Positions 30,126-42,335 of a stretch of 64,000 bases of DNA are shown piece by piece (position 1 is the first letter of the stretch; each line of letters opens with the position of its first letter). Under the pieces are notes generated by a model. That model was not told the origin of the DNA. It saw only the letters and a list, made by a program, of their open reading frames with translations, and did not search any database. The position numbers were made by a program, and so were the translations under genes. Origin of the DNA: Liolophura sinensis (lineage: Eukaryota; Mollusca; Polyplacophora; Chitonida; Chitonidae); the NCBI RefSeq assembly GCF_032854445.1, contig NC_088306.1, positions 25,331,764-25,395,763 of the forward strand, given 5' to 3'.

Positions 30126-33100
30126 CTACTGGAGAAAACTAATAAAAATTAATTGCTTTTCGATTGTGCACCATAATGCCACTGTCAAGGTATTGGTAAA
30201 GTCAAGGGTAAAGATGGCGAGAGTAAATCCCAGTGTGCTCTTCTGTCTAACAGCAATATATCAATCAAAATATTACAAAAATGGTGAAAAGCAGTGCATT
30301 GATTATCCAGTCCATATCTTGGCTAAGGCTTCGGGTTTTCGAATTGTCAACTATATCCAGTATCAGTATTGTATTTGTGTTCTTCAACGAAAGAGAAATG
30401 TTAAAGGTCTAAAGCGTTAAATTTGTCATTAGGTCACGCGTTCAGAAATTTTTTTTTCTTTTTTCCTTTTTTTTTTTGCAAAAATACAATAAAGAATTAA
30501 TTAATAAAATAACTGCATTAATTGCATGTGACTTTTTTGATACCATCTTTTTGGCAGCAGCTGTTGGACCCATAAGCTTAATGTGGTTGTTTTCCAATCA
30601 CACGAATTGTAAGTTCAAACTCGGTCTAGTACATTTTGTTTATAGATCACTCCAAATCCTTGTGGGACCGTGATGATAATAAGTGGTCCATGATGGTGTG
30701 CATATGACATGTGATAAAAAAAACTGGTGGGTAAATTTGGCCAAAATTTGATGACCCCCATGGTATAGGTGAGAAATTGTTGAATATATATAGACCATTG
30801 AAGCTTACGCTTCAGCATTGCGTAGACCATAGACTACGGGGGACCAAACGTTGGTCCCCCTAAGCTGTAAAACCCTTTTTCTTGTGTATCTCCTCATTTT
30901 TTCAGACATTTTAAGAATTAAATGAAAGTTTACACTTGACAGTGGCTTTATAGTGTTCAATCGAATATCGAGGCCTTCCAGTTAAGTATGTTGCGTCAAA
31001 CAAGGCACTATGTTTCTTTTTAAAAGTTACTAGTAGCCGATTATGATCCTATATATCGGCCAGTGTTTTCGTTTCCAGACTAAGGGAAACCGCCCAAATA
31101 TACCAATTAAGTGTCGAATTTGAGTATATATTCTATAATTGTACATGGAGATGCAAGGAAGCGACTACCTTCTTTCATCTTCGTCGGTTTCCGGGGCCGA
31201 AAGATGAAGATTCTAAATAACGAATTTTTGGTGTGTGCCGTCGTTATGTTTTTCGTGATTCTCAAGCGATGCGGCGATATAGGCAAATACGCATCTCCCT
31301 CTAAAACCTGTTGAACTTCTGGTAGTCCTGGAAGAAAGTTTAAATGTGCGAGACACGAAGGTGAGATTGCTTAAGATTGCTTTCACCTTCAGGGTTTCTT
31401 CTGTTGACAGAAAAAACTTAGTACAACAATTCTTATTTTATTTGACTGATAGTTTTGTGTCAGACATGTTAGACAAGAACTTATCTCCCAAAATGAACGG
31501 AAGGTTACCGTCAAACTCACCACGACTTCGGGATAACCATGATAACTCGCAGTGCTAATTACTTGTTTTTATTTCAGCTCCTTACTGTGTAACACTAGTG
31601 TTAAATGCACGTTACGAAAAAAGGAAACTGTTACTCCAACAATGTACGGCACTCGAATCATCAGATCATGGAACTAAAGCGAATTGAAGTCCGTCATCTC
31701 CGGATATGCCAGAAGAAAAATTCTGACATAATTCATAGGATAAACCTGTGAAAGAGTTATGAGGTTAATTTCTTTGAGGCGATAATTACTGCGAAGATTT
31801 GCAATTTGGTTTAATTAAGAAGATCATAACTTCCTTTTAACGTACATCATTGTGTGTACAGGGATTCAAAGAAGTCCAAATTTTACAAACTGGAACTTAA
31901 AAATTCACTTTTTTTCTATGTCTGAATGAGTTTAAAAAAATTTTCAGCCATCTTTCAGAGTTCCAAATTGAGTTAAGATATGTTTTACAAACCATTGTAA
32001 ACTGAATAAAACATGGGTTGAACTTACAATTTTGGTGAATGAAACTTGTATTCATAACTATATATATATGACATTAATTGCAGCTTTTTTGTGTTCCTTT
32101 CTGTCTTTTAACTGTTTAACTCTTTTAACTGTTTAGAATGTTTGTTCCTAAACACGATATGTATGAATACCTGATATACAATTAGGGATGCCTTGCCATG
32201 TTTTTGTGCGCTTATATCTTGTAAAAACAACGGATTTTCTACTCCGTTCATTCTCCAGCCGGCCACTCAGCATCTGCAGTCAGGCGAGCTTACAACACGG
32301 AGCGTAGCTCAGGGCCTGAGTAATCGCTAATCAGATATATTATGACTCAGTGTTACAGTGATGTAAGGCGTAATTATAAGTCAAGAGTGATACAAATGCT
32401 ATGAGCAGTTTGATCATGTAGGCCTTCATATACACGATTTACAGGATAATGTACAACGAGAGCAGTTCTACTTCACTGTACTTTGTTGTAGATTTTTTTA
32501 CCCTTTCCATGCTGACGGTTAACTTGAGAAATGCGGAGCACAGGGAAACAAAAGGTGGGTATAATTTCACATGTTTAAGGCAGAAACTTATCATGAGCTT
32601 AGCAGTGTAAAAACTGGTGGATTTAATGGAGTGACACTGCTTTATCAGACTAACATCATAATCTTAGTGGGATCTGTCTATCTAGATTAATTCAAATTGT
32701 CTTACATAAAAAGTCCTGAGTCAGATTGATGGGCTGCCGCTATTTTTTCGGTTTTTTTTTATTTTTGCCCGACTCTTGCCTGTGGGTAGCCAATTGTCTA
32801 TTTTTGGTCACATAGTTAAGATAGCAGCTCCACATCATAACAATTACCCCAACTTTAGATACAACACTCATTTAGGATTCTCATACCGATACTGCAAGAA
32901 ACCTGAAAATGGTTCAAAATACTGTAGATTTGTCGTTGAATACATGTATGTACATGTAAATTGGGGTTCTCACACTCTGGGTTTATAGACTCCTGGTGAT
33001 ATTTTTAAGCACATGGCTGTAATTTAGTAAGTTTTATACAACACTAAAAAAAATTTTCAGCTTAATTCGTGCATCTTTAATCAGGGTGTGTTGAACAAAG

Positions 33101-33644
33101 GTGAGCCGTAGCCTATTTGAAATCCTCTCTTTTTTATTAACTATGCTGCCGAGTTTGACATTTAATTTGGCTTTCTGGTATGGAACAGATTTAGTATAAG
33201 TGTACGTTATGTACATCAAAAGGGCATCTCCATGTATGTCTTAGCGAGATTTCTTACTTCATTCATTAACTCTTGTGATACATAAACACTCGTACTATAT
33301 ACTAAAAGATACATAATATGTTGAATTCTTGTATCCCCATTTGCCTAAAGGCCTATACCACAGCTTTTTGGCTAATAATGGATAACAGCAAATGGAGTGG
33401 AAGTCGTGTTATTTTACGATAAACCAAGATGTTACATGTAACTTCTTCAAATTCGAAGCTTGTCTGGGCGTGCAAATTTACTAAAAGTTATGATTCAGGT
33501 TGCATTAAACCAGTGTTAGAACCATAAGTTGTTCACATAAGTGTCTGATACTTTCTGGCAAGTAATATTTTAGGCATTGGTTGAAAAATATAGATAAAAT
33601 GCCGCTAAGTGATGTTTCGATAAAAATCTCTGGTACAGCCTCTT
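30126..33644. other. Unassigned AT-rich DNA
   Basis: No recognised gene. It contains a 101-codon chance-like frame at 30115-30420, poly-T tracts at 30449-30477, and possible splice acceptors (for example TTGTTTTTATTTCAG ending at 31577) without supporting coding homology. It could be intronic. Confidence 0.4.
30838..30860. repeat. Perfect 10-bp-arm hairpin
   Basis: GGGGGACCAA and TTGGTCCCCC are perfect inverted arms around ACG. The next 50 bp upstream also contain a small hairpin (TGAAGC-TTAC-GCTTCA). It may be the end of an unrecognised transposon; function unknown. Confidence 0.7.
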
Positions 33645-33790
33645 TTAAAGGAGAAGAAAACTTAAATATCAAACAAATGCCATTGAAAATAGTAGGAATT
33701 TCTTTGCACGTGCATGCCATAAAACAAATTCTAATGTGTACCTCAAGTTGATAAATTATAAATAAATTCAGCGCCAAAAGCCGAGATGTG
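33645..33790 (+). mobile_element. TTAA MITE, 3'-truncated copy
   Basis: TTAA at 33645-33648 is followed by the terminal sequence AGGAGAAGAAAACTTAAA (33649-33666), then TATCAAACAAATGCCATTGA, TGCACGTGCATGCCATAAAA, GTGTACCTCAAGTTGATAAA and TTATAAATAAATTCA, matching 54283-54405. The right part and terminal repeat are absent. Confidence 0.92.
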
Positions 33791-33865
33791 GAGAATCACC
33801 TATCAAGAGCTAACTAATCGTGATATTGAACCCCAAGACATGGCAGAACTGCAGTGATCAAACGA

Positions 33866-33929
33866 GCTCGTTGAATATGGACACGAGATCGTTGAATATG
33901 GGCACGAGATCGCTGGATATTGGCATCAA
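33866..33929. repeat. 21-bp tandem triplication
   Basis: Three copies of roughly TCGTTGAATATGGGCACGAGA, the third diverged. It gives a HIQRSR(A/V)-like heptad on minus, read as chance coding. Confidence 0.8.
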
Positions 33930-34220
33930 ACCATGAACACAGCTTGACGCATGACGCGTCACTAATGACATCGAAGTGCGAGACCATGGCACATGGCCTT
34001 CTAATCATAATACATTGCCTTGAATGAAACAGATAACATTGGATATCAGGATTTGTGGCATGTCATATGACCGTTTACTGACCAATCAAAACACGAAGTG
34101 AGGTATAATAATATTACTTATCATAATTAAGACATTTAAAATGTAATACTTTTGGCCTTCACACAGAATAGTTTAATTTTAATGCCTGTATCATTTATTC
34201 CTAACATTTAACCTTTACAG

Positions 34221-34242
34221 ATGCAGACACCAGTGCCTTACA
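34221..34242 (+). other. Possible 22-nt microexon
   Basis: The stretch ATGCAGACACCAGTGCCTTA plus CA is framed by a good acceptor (CATTTAACCTTTACAG ending 34220) and a strong donor (GTAAGTAT from 34243). No homology supports it. Joining to the candidate exon at 35649 leaves two frames open. Speculative. Confidence 0.25.
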
Positions 34243-34623
34243 GTAAGTATTGCATATACCCTTTTAAGCCAAATCAGACCTGTAAGTGGGCTCCTGGCCT
34301 GTTGGCTCTGAATATTAATAAACCATTAATAAACCAAGCCAATTAGTGGAATAACTAAGATAATGGATTATTCTTATGTATTGTATATTCATGAATAACA
34401 CCTTGAAAGTTGTCCTTACATGTGTCATTTTCTGTTTTCCTGTGTAAGTCTCCACACTCAGATAATTTCAGAATACATGTACGTGTTAACGCTTGAGTTG
34501 TAGTATTTTGTTGTAGGCCAAGTAAGCTATCCTTCAAAGGACTTTTTAGGAAGTTTGAAGTGAGTGATCAATTATTTGTTGCGAAGTGCCTAAAATCCAT
34601 TTTTCTGGGTTGTCAGATCACAT

Positions 34624-35065
34624 AAACCTGGCCACTATAATGTTGGTTTCCCACCGTCACTGTATTGACCTACATGCACATATGACATACAACTGATCAC
34701 CATAATGCTGCTTTCCCACCGTCACTGTATTGACCTACATGCACATATGACATACAACTGGTCGTTATAATGGTCACCATAATGCGGCTTTCCCACCGTC
34801 AGAATATTGACATACATATAGCATACAACTGGTCACCATAATGCTGGTTTCCCACCATCACTATATTGAATATATATAGCATACAACTGATCACCATACT
34901 ACTGGTTTCCTACCGCCACTGTGTTTATATACATATGACATACAACTGGTCACCATAATGCTGGTTTCCTACCACCATAATGCTGGTTTCCCACCGTCAG
35001 AATATTGACATACATATATCATACAACTGGTCACCATAATGCTGGTTTCCCACGGTCAGAATATT

Positions 35066-35161
<96 letters not shown>

Positions 35162-35545
35162 CAACTGGTCACCATAATACTGGTTTTCTACCATTATTAT
35201 TAACATCTATGTACATACAACTGGTCGCTATAATGCTGGTTTCCTACTGTCCACTGTATTGATATACATATATTGTACAACTGGTCATCATAATGCGGGT
35301 TTCCCACCATCACTATATTGGCATACATATAGCATACAACTGGTCACCATAATGCTGGTCTCCCACCGTCACTATAGTGGCATACATATAGCATACAACT
35401 GGTCACCATAATGCTGGTTTCCCACCATCACTGTATTGGCATACATATAGCATACAACTGGTCACCATAATGCTGGTTTCCTACCATCAATGTATTAACA
35501 TACATGTACATATAGCACCCAAATGGTCCACCATAATTCTGGTTC
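34624..35545 (+). repeat. About 59-bp minisatellite, roughly 14 irregular copies
   Basis: The unit is roughly CTGGTCACCATAATGCTGGT, TTCCCACCGTCACTATATTG, ACATACATATAGCATACAA. Length varies between copies because ATATTGACATACAT and ATAGCATAC segments are duplicated or lost. A long (TA)n tract sits in the middle (35068-35158). The CCATAATGCTGG word also occurs in SINE family 1, but the rest of the unit does not match, so common origin is not shown. Confidence 0.92.
35068..35158. repeat. (TA)n microsatellite
   Basis: About 90 bp of alternating TA with a single phase break near 35096. It lies inside the 59-bp array and is likely length-variable and assembly-sensitive. Confidence 0.97.
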
Positions 35546-35648
35546 TGCAATTGGCTGATAGGCCAAATGGCTGAGAGCGATTTTACTGTCTCAATTACAT
35601 ATTTCTTCATTTATGTATATCTTTTATATATTGCTTAATCTATTTCAG

Positions 35649-35724
35649 TTTACTGAGGCAACATTACAGATGGATTCATTATATTTTATCAAGACTGTTT
35701 CACAGAAAAGCGGAAAACAAAGGG
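35649..35724 (+). other. Possible 76-nt exon
   Basis: Acceptor TGCTTAATCTATTTCAG ends at 35648 and a donor GTAATT begins at 35725. The span is open in one frame as FTEATLQMDSLYFIKTVSQK, then SGKQRG. No domain recognised. The frame continues open to 35825 without splicing, so the exon end is not decided by a stop. Confidence 0.25.
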
Positions 35725-36265
35725 GTAATTGTGCTAAGTTTGCTACGCATGTCTGTTTTTTGCAATTTGCGATTTGTAGCTTTGCAATTTGTTATATATT
35801 ATGTTATGTCCATCAGACATTTTGATTTTCACATTAGCAAACAAACTGACCACAGATTTTCAAGATATAAAAAAATAATATGCACTTTTTCATAAATGTT
35901 AAATTTTTTGGTCTCATCAAACTGGGGACACTACGGGAATACTTCATGTATGAATTGCTGCTATATAATATAGTCTGACAAACAACACATACCGATAAAT
36001 TCCCCTGTTTGTTGGTTATTGTGGATGGATGTAAAGGTGTTAGATCAAACAAAACGTAAAAATAACCATTGACTGCTTCGTGTGGTAAATACTGATTGAA
36101 ACTAAATTACAATTACAAAAATCCTTTTAGGTTATAATATTATTATGTTATTTTATGTTACTATTGTTTGAGGTTTCAAATTGTTTTGTAAAAGGGTTGT
36201 GTCTTCTACATAAGCTGCAGTGCCAAATTGAAAATTATGACACAGGATCTGAATGTGTCAAATGG

Positions 36266-36560
36266 ATAACTTGTCTACACCCAGTAACATCTTCCAAATA
36301 CTTAAGATAACTTGTCCACACTGGTAATATCTCCCAAATAGACAAGATAACTTGTCATACCTGGTAATATCTCCCAAATAGACAAGATAACTTGTCCATA
36401 CCTGGTAATATCTCCCAGATAACAAGATAACTTGTCTACACCCAGTAACATCTTCCAAATACTTAAGATAACTTGTCCACACCAGGTAATATCCCACAAA
36501 TAGACGAGATAACTTGTCTACGCCTGGTAATATCTCCCAAATAGGACTACTTGTCTACAT
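36266..36560 (+). repeat. About 40-bp minisatellite, 7 copies
   Basis: The unit is roughly ATAACTTGTCCACACCTGGT, AATATCTCCCAAATAGACAAG. Variant CCCAGTAACATCTTCCAAAT recurs 161 bp apart, and the stretches beginning 36266 and 36427 are identical for over 50 bp, implying a block duplication of four units. Leu/Tyr-rich minus-strand frames (36258-36499) arise from it and are not taken as genes. Confidence 0.95.
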
Positions 36561-37530
36561 GTAGTCCCATGCTACGGAGGGTGACACTAGCATTAAGACA
36601 CTTTGATAATTTAGTGAGCTAATGGCTCACCACTGTGAAGCTACAATGAAAACCGAGTTGTACTTTATATAGACAGGCATATGTCCATTAGTTTCCTTAA
36701 TTCGTAAATAATGTGTTCATCATGGTGTCCTTTATTTCGGACGTGATTGATATATGCATAGTCATATGTCAGTGGTGTACTTCGGTCTTAAATTGTAAAG
36801 TGCTTCAGATATAAAAAAAATCTTGAGTAATGTGCAGAAATCGTCTTTTTCCTCATGTTGTGACATTCATAATGGATCACTCTATCATAAACCGTCCTAA
36901 GATGATACATGAAATAAATGGGTAGCACAAACGTACATAGGCTGTGTGCTGTTACTTTTATCGCAAGAGGACTTTCGAGTTACAATTAATCAGTGACGAA
37001 TCCGATCTTATTTGAAATCATATCAAAATCATATCTGAATGATCCCTATCACTTTACACTAGTGTACACTCCTGACAAGTCCTTATGAAAACAGCCAAAT
37101 AATAGGAAGATGCACATCTCAGAAATTTTGGTCCCATATAGAACCTTTCAGGATTCTTAAGCAGTCGCGCTGGCTTTAAATCGTTAAACATGTATATTTT
37201 TTTGCATTACGTATTCACTTTTAATACTGATATTTCAAGGTTTCACACAAAACCATAGTAATTTTAAAAGAACCCTTTCTTGAGAGTGTATGGCGCCCTT
37301 TATTTGGACACACTTTGTATACATTAGCGGTCTCCTTAAGTCTTAAACAATGGGTAGATTTCGTCTCCTTTACTCTGGACACATGTGTTTCGTTATGGCT
37401 GTATGCCAGTCGATGTGGGTTGTGTGTATACATGGTGGAGGTGTGCCCTGCCCCTAGAAATGGTACAGAAGATGTAGCATTTAGTCTTTATGCATATATG
37501 AGGGCCGCTGTGATCGAATCGGAATGGTTA
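36561..37530. other. Unassigned DNA
   Basis: No gene, array or recognised mobile element. Short open frames only. Confidence 0.45.
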
Positions 37531-37690
37531 GCCAGCTGCACTCAGTGATCACAGTGGCCTCGCACCAATGAGGTCGTGAGTTCAATCCTTGATTTTTCAT
37601 ACTGCATTTGTCTTCCCGGTTTTAGATAAAGTGTGAAGGCCGTCAGGAATCTACAGAAGGCGGTGTGTTTTACCCGGGACGCTGTCCATA
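37530..37690 (+). mobile_element. tRNA-headed SINE-like fragment
   Basis: GGAATGGTTAGCCAGCTGCA resembles an A box. GCACCAATGAGGTCGTGAGT, TCAATCC gives a B box. Then follows a body (TCTTCCCGGTTTTAGATAAA, GTGTGAAGGCCGTCAGGAAT, CTACAGAAGGCGGTGTGTTT, TACCCGGGACGCTGTCC) unlike families 1 and 2. No tail seen. Probably a further SINE family. Confidence 0.6.
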
Positions 37691-38049
37691 AGGCTTTTTT
37701 AAATGACAGAAATGGTTTCCTTTACTACGTAAATATATATCTATGTGCATATATTGGTGGTCACCAGAAGTCTTTAAAATATTGCAGAAATTATCTCCTT
37801 TAGTCTGTAGCATAAATGTATAAGGGTCTTCTTAAGTTTTATTTTCTAATATATACACCCGGTTTGCCTAATGCTGATGAAATATATATAGTTCTTAAGG
37901 GCACCGCTCTGGGTGTATATTTTTCGAATTTCAGAAAATTGACATAAAAGTGATACTTTTGTGATATTTAGCTTAAAAGAGCATAAACTAAATATAAAAA
38001 ATCAATATACAGATATTAAATGCGCCGAACAGCTGTGATGATTGTATAG

Positions 38050-38206
38050 GCTTCTGGATCAAAACATGCACTCAGGGACTACTCCTGCGTCGTCATAAGA
38101 CTAAAAATTGCTAAGTACAGCGTTAAAAATAAAAGCACTCACTCAGATTAGAAACATGCATTTATTTATATATTTATTTATCTATTTATTTATTTATTTA
38201 TTTATA
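38050..38206 (+). mobile_element. SINE family 2 3' end followed by (TATT)n
   Basis: CGTCGTCATAAGACTAAAAA, TTGCTAAGTACAGCGTTAAA, then AAGCACTCACTCAG is a diverged family 2 end. A TATT/TATTTA microsatellite follows at about 38158-38206. Confidence 0.7.
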
Positions 38207-40065
38207 TGGATACTTGATCTGCCTTTTAATAAGAACATGCTCATATTTGTGTCTTCATCAGTTTCAAGTTACTGATAGTGGAGTGCATTTTCAAATACGC
38301 ATGCGTCGCCCACTTATTTATACGTGGAAACATACATTCATATACCACACGTCAACCAAGATGAAAGTTCCAGGTCAATAATCGCATGGCTACCACACAA
38401 CAAAGAAAGTATATAAAGTATCATATTAGGGCGGTATCATGCAAATATTAGCCGTCAATAGTTTTCAGTGATGTTGGATAGACGCAAGATATGTTCGAGG
38501 TGAATGGTTGATAGCAGTATTCAAATCGTGTACCATGCTAGTGTATCAGCTGTCAATAATAAAATAAATATCTCCCACTTGGCGCTCTCATTCAACACGA
38601 TGAATATACATATGCACACCCTTGGCCCAGGGTTTAGCGGAATTAGACAATCATGAAGCGGGGCGCCCAAGATTCCCCTTTTTTCATGTTTATAATTTAA
38701 ATCTCTTTTCTTTGCTTAATTACAGAAAAGGGCAGAAAAATCTTGCGTTGTCCGAGGGGATTACTCATATTTGCTCTTTTCTTCCTTTTCTCGATCATTA
38801 AATTTGTACCAAAATATGCCAAGTTATCGGTCTATTGTTTTCTTGCAAGTATTTTACCACTTAACATTTGTAAACGTCAACCGTGAAGCATGCAGTTTGA
38901 TCTGCAGCACACACGTCCAACCAATTTACCCAGCTTGCATACAGATGCGATGTCTTCCCCAAGCCGATTAGTCACAAGACTTCTAGTGATTCCCCGTGAG
39001 CCCCAGCACGTGAAGACTTTCCAGCGATCATATGACCATTGATTGAGACGCCAGTCGGGGTATAGGTCGGTGGTGATGCGGCATTTCATTGACAGCCTTC
39101 TGACACGTTCTATCTTACAGGATCACCTCTGGCGTGCAAGAGAGCTTTGGAGCATTGGGGCGATTTCTGCCACCCAAGCATCCTAGATTAAGTCGAAAAA
39201 TAATTGCTATAATTAATATGATTTGGCTTAATTGATGTAGTCTCCTTTGCCCGCTAGTTGATTAGCGAAGCCTGGAAGTAAAAATGACATAACAGAATCG
39301 ATAAGGATAAACACACGAAATTTGTGTGGGGGTTTAGAAACCGGCTAATACACTTGTAAACATGCACCTCTTTTCTGAGAAATGTAATATAAGTTACGTC
39401 AATAGACAAGTGTAAGACAAGTTTATTCACCAAGCCCAGGTGTGAAATCCGACAATCGCGTGTACCACTCCAAGGACAAATAAAACCTCATTACGTAACC
39501 ACAACACTCCTTTCCAAAGTAGCTACTAAAACCAATTTTCATGCCAAAGAAAAACATTGATAAAAGTGAGGATGGTTCGCAGAATAAAAGGTTACCGAAT
39601 TTCAATTTTATCATAAAGTACTTGTTGATCTTTCAGCTTTGAGCTATATAATCAGATGTTGAAAAACGCAAATGCGCTACCCAAACCATGTGCAAGACAA
39701 AGGTATTTTAGTCACTCTAACAGTAGTATTTTTGGTGCAAATAATATAAAGGTGTTAACACTAGCTGTAATACTAGCTATGCACACCAGGTCAAGCTGAG
39801 TTAAACATAAATTTGAGAAAGATAATGTACCATCGATATATCGTCCATTGGCTATTTTGTATCGCAATTTGCCGTAATTGAAATTTAATTTACCTACACT
39901 ATTACGTTGAATGCCGAATGTACAATCTTAGCAAATCGTGTTCATTTATACCTACGTACAGCTTTCATTTACTGGCTCCTACTGGAAGTCATCAAACATT
40001 AGACGCCTCTCCAAGTCACAGTATACACGTTCGACCAATGCTTGACCATTTTTTTGTTCGATAGT
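38207..40065. other. Unassigned DNA
   Basis: No recognised gene or repeat. Open frames up to 70 codons on both strands near 38770-39090 lack motifs. Confidence 0.45.
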
Positions 40066-40069
40066 CTAG

Positions 40070-40390
40070 CGAGACAGTGCCAAGATTGGCATACCCGAAG
40101 CCTTACGTGTCCTCGTGAAGTACGAAGATTGTCGTATTTAAGCATTTTCGTCCGCTCACACAGTACCAAGATAATGATATTTAAAGCCTTTTGTATCTTC
40201 ATGAAGTACCAAGATTGTCTTGTTTAAATTCTTTCGTATTTTCATGAAATACCAAGGTTGTCATAATTAAAACCTTTCGTATCTGTGTGAAGTAGCAAAA
40301 TTGTCATATTTAAAGCCATTCGTATCTTCATGAAGTACCAAGATAATCATATTTAAAGCCTTTCGCCTCCTCATGAAGTCTCAAGAACTG
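40070..40390 (+). repeat. 43-bp minisatellite, about 7 diverged copies
   Basis: The unit is roughly CTTCATGAAGTACCAAGATT, GTCATATTTAAAGCCTTTCG, TAT. Starts are at about 43-bp steps (near 40073, 40116, 40160, 40203, 40246). Divergence is high, so this is an old array. TCATGA in the unit is palindromic. Confidence 0.9.
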
Positions 40391-40449
40391 ATGTATGTTT
40401 GGTGATAATGAAAGATTTCTGATTGCATTACAGATGATCATAGCACAGG

Positions 40450-40500
40450 TCAGCGTAAAACACCAATGAAATAAATAAAAAAAATAAATAAATTATAAAG
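40450..40500 (+). mobile_element. SINE family 1, tail scrap
   Basis: CAGCGTAAAACACCAATGAA, then ATAAATAAAAAAAATAAATA is the terminal sequence and tail of family 1 with nothing upstream. Confidence 0.75.
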
Positions 40501-41445
40501 GGGCCGCTCGCAGCAACAAGCGATACATATCGTGTAAGACAACATGTAAGGGAGTACCGTCGCCTGTTTCTTGCTACCAAGTCAAGTAACGTCAATAGAT
40601 ATCGCGAGAATGGTTTTGAACCCACGTGCTCTGTATTAAGAAATAAAAACCAAGCGTTTCATGTTTAGTTTAACTGAAAGAACAATACGGGTTGTAAGTA
40701 AACAATGACTTTAACGACAAAAATGTCTCATATTTTATAAAATGTTTGTTTGAAATACAAGAGCAAATATCGACGTCTCTGTGATCATACGCCCCCATCC
40801 CACATCGATATTGACATTGATGGGATACGAAAGCATTGTCAGACCAGTCAGCGCACATGGAGAAATTCTTCTTTCCAGCATGACGGAAATACCATTAACA
40901 GCTACCCTAAAGCCAGAGCAACAAAAATTGCTCTCTTTGATCCATAGGTTCCGCTTTTCTGATATATTACAAGGCTAGCCAGTTCTCTTTACATGAATAT
41001 GTCTTCGGTCGTCTGGTTTTGTCGTCTGTGCCCGAATGATAATAGCCCTGGAGCCTTCAATAAAACCTTATAATCTAACCCTCCCCTCACAACATGGAGG
41101 GCTGCAATTTTTTACCCTCTTTTACCCTTGGTCAGTCCTGGACGGTTACACGAAAGAGCGGATAAATGTTACATGTGGCACGTCATTACCCTGGTTCACC
41201 ATTTATCTTATGTCTTATTTTGAAGCGTCTAACGAATTTGTCAGTCTATTAGAATGTCTCATATTTCAGGATATATCCCATAAATTATTGACAAGTTATC
41301 TGTTTTAATATTGTGTCTGGATACGTGTAATAAATTTCACACTTTTATTAAAACACCCAAATTGGGAACGTAATATAAAATTGTACAGATTCACTCATTG
41401 TTATCTAACGCCATTCTCAAAGTTATTTAACTTAGATGAAATATA
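40501..41445. other. Unassigned DNA
   Basis: No gene recognised. A 90-codon frame at 41036-41308 on plus has no motif and hydrophobic, AT-driven composition. Confidence 0.45.
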
Positions 41446-41449
41446 AACC

Positions 41450-41720
41450 CTTTCTGTGGCCCAATGGCCGGAGCGTCCGCCATAGAGCCAGGAGGCCTGG
41501 GATCAAACCTGGATTGGATCAAATCAAAAATTTGAATAATGGTGCTTGTTGCTGCCTCGATCAGCGCTCTGCACTCAAAGCTGAGGGCAATGAAACAGGA
41601 CTGGTTGGCCTGGTGTAATGTCTGGCGTCTTCGGCATTATATTTTAGTGGCGGCAGCGCTTTGGGGGCCTATAGTAATGACTCGTCTTCATATGACCACA
41701 CAAATAAAAAGACTATGAGT
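41450..41720 (+). mobile_element. SINE family 2, near full-length diverged copy
   Basis: The head GTGGCCCAATGGCCGGAGCG, TCCGCC carries the A box. GGATCAAACCTGGATTGGAT is in the B-box area. The body has AATAATGGTGCTTGTTGCTG, TCAGCGCTCTGCACTCAAAG, GAAACAGGACTGGTTGGCCT, AATGTCTGGCGTCTTCGGCA, GTGGCGGCAGCGCTTTGGGG and GTCTTCATATGACCACACAA. The 3' end is degraded. Repeat C follows at 41725. Confidence 0.85.
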
Positions 41721-41724
41721 GTGT

Positions 41725-41935
41725 GTGACACCTGAACAGCTACAGCAGTGTGATAATTGGCAAACGGTCACACATAACTGGTGAATTCCGGCCTCTGAGA
41801 TTTACCAGAAGAGAGTATTCTGCTGTTTATGCCAATGCTTAAATATTAACACTTAACACGCTTGCAAGCAGAATTAGGTAAAGAAAATTTAGTGATGTTA
41901 ACTGGGATTTAGTAGGCTTCACTGTTTTAGAATCC
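41725..41935 (+). repeat. Interspersed repeat C, copy 2
   Basis: GCAGTGTGATAATTGGCAAA, CGGTCACACATAACTGGTGA, ATTCCGGCCTCTGAGATTTA, then TTTATGCCAATGCTTAAATA and TAGTGATGTTAACTGGG match the order of blocks in copy 1 at 29180. Confidence 0.8.
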
Positions 41936-42034
41936 TTCAAAATACAATGCAAAATTAAGCACCAAAGCCCGAGTGCTCGGAGTAAACCATTGACTTTTTG
42001 CACGTTACAAGTCATATTGGTAGATGAAGAGACG

Positions 42035-42335
42035 TGATGCTGCCAGTGTGATGTCTGTGAGTTTCCCCCAGGGTATCTCCGGTTTTCTCTCACCATAAAG
42101 CTGGCCGCCGTCGTATAATTAAAATATTCTTGAATCTGTGCGTCGAAACAGACGCGAGTTTACCAGCTGTTTAACACAAACTACCAAAGAACTAAGAAAG
42201 CATGTTAAGTACGAAAATGGGTCGAAACCATACAAAGAGAAGCAGTCAACAGTTTTAATGGTATAGGGAAGACACAAGGTATGTTCTAGGCGACTGGGTG
42301 AGTACAGCGTAAAACACCAATCAAATAAATAAAGT
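42035..42335 (+). mobile_element. SINE family 1 split by a 165-bp insertion
   Basis: The body and core run from GTTTCCCCCAGGGTATCTCC through AAGCTGGCCGCCGTCGTATA to AATATTCTTGA at about 42134. The remaining end (GAGTACAGCGTAAAACACCA, ATCAAATAAATAAA) resumes at 42300. The 165 bp in between (42135-42299) is unrelated and lacks obvious inverted ends. It is either an insertion or two fragments from different copies. Confidence 0.75.

Noticed and set aside
34997-35206. Tyr/Ile-repeat protein
   Set aside because: Direct translation of the (TA)n microsatellite.
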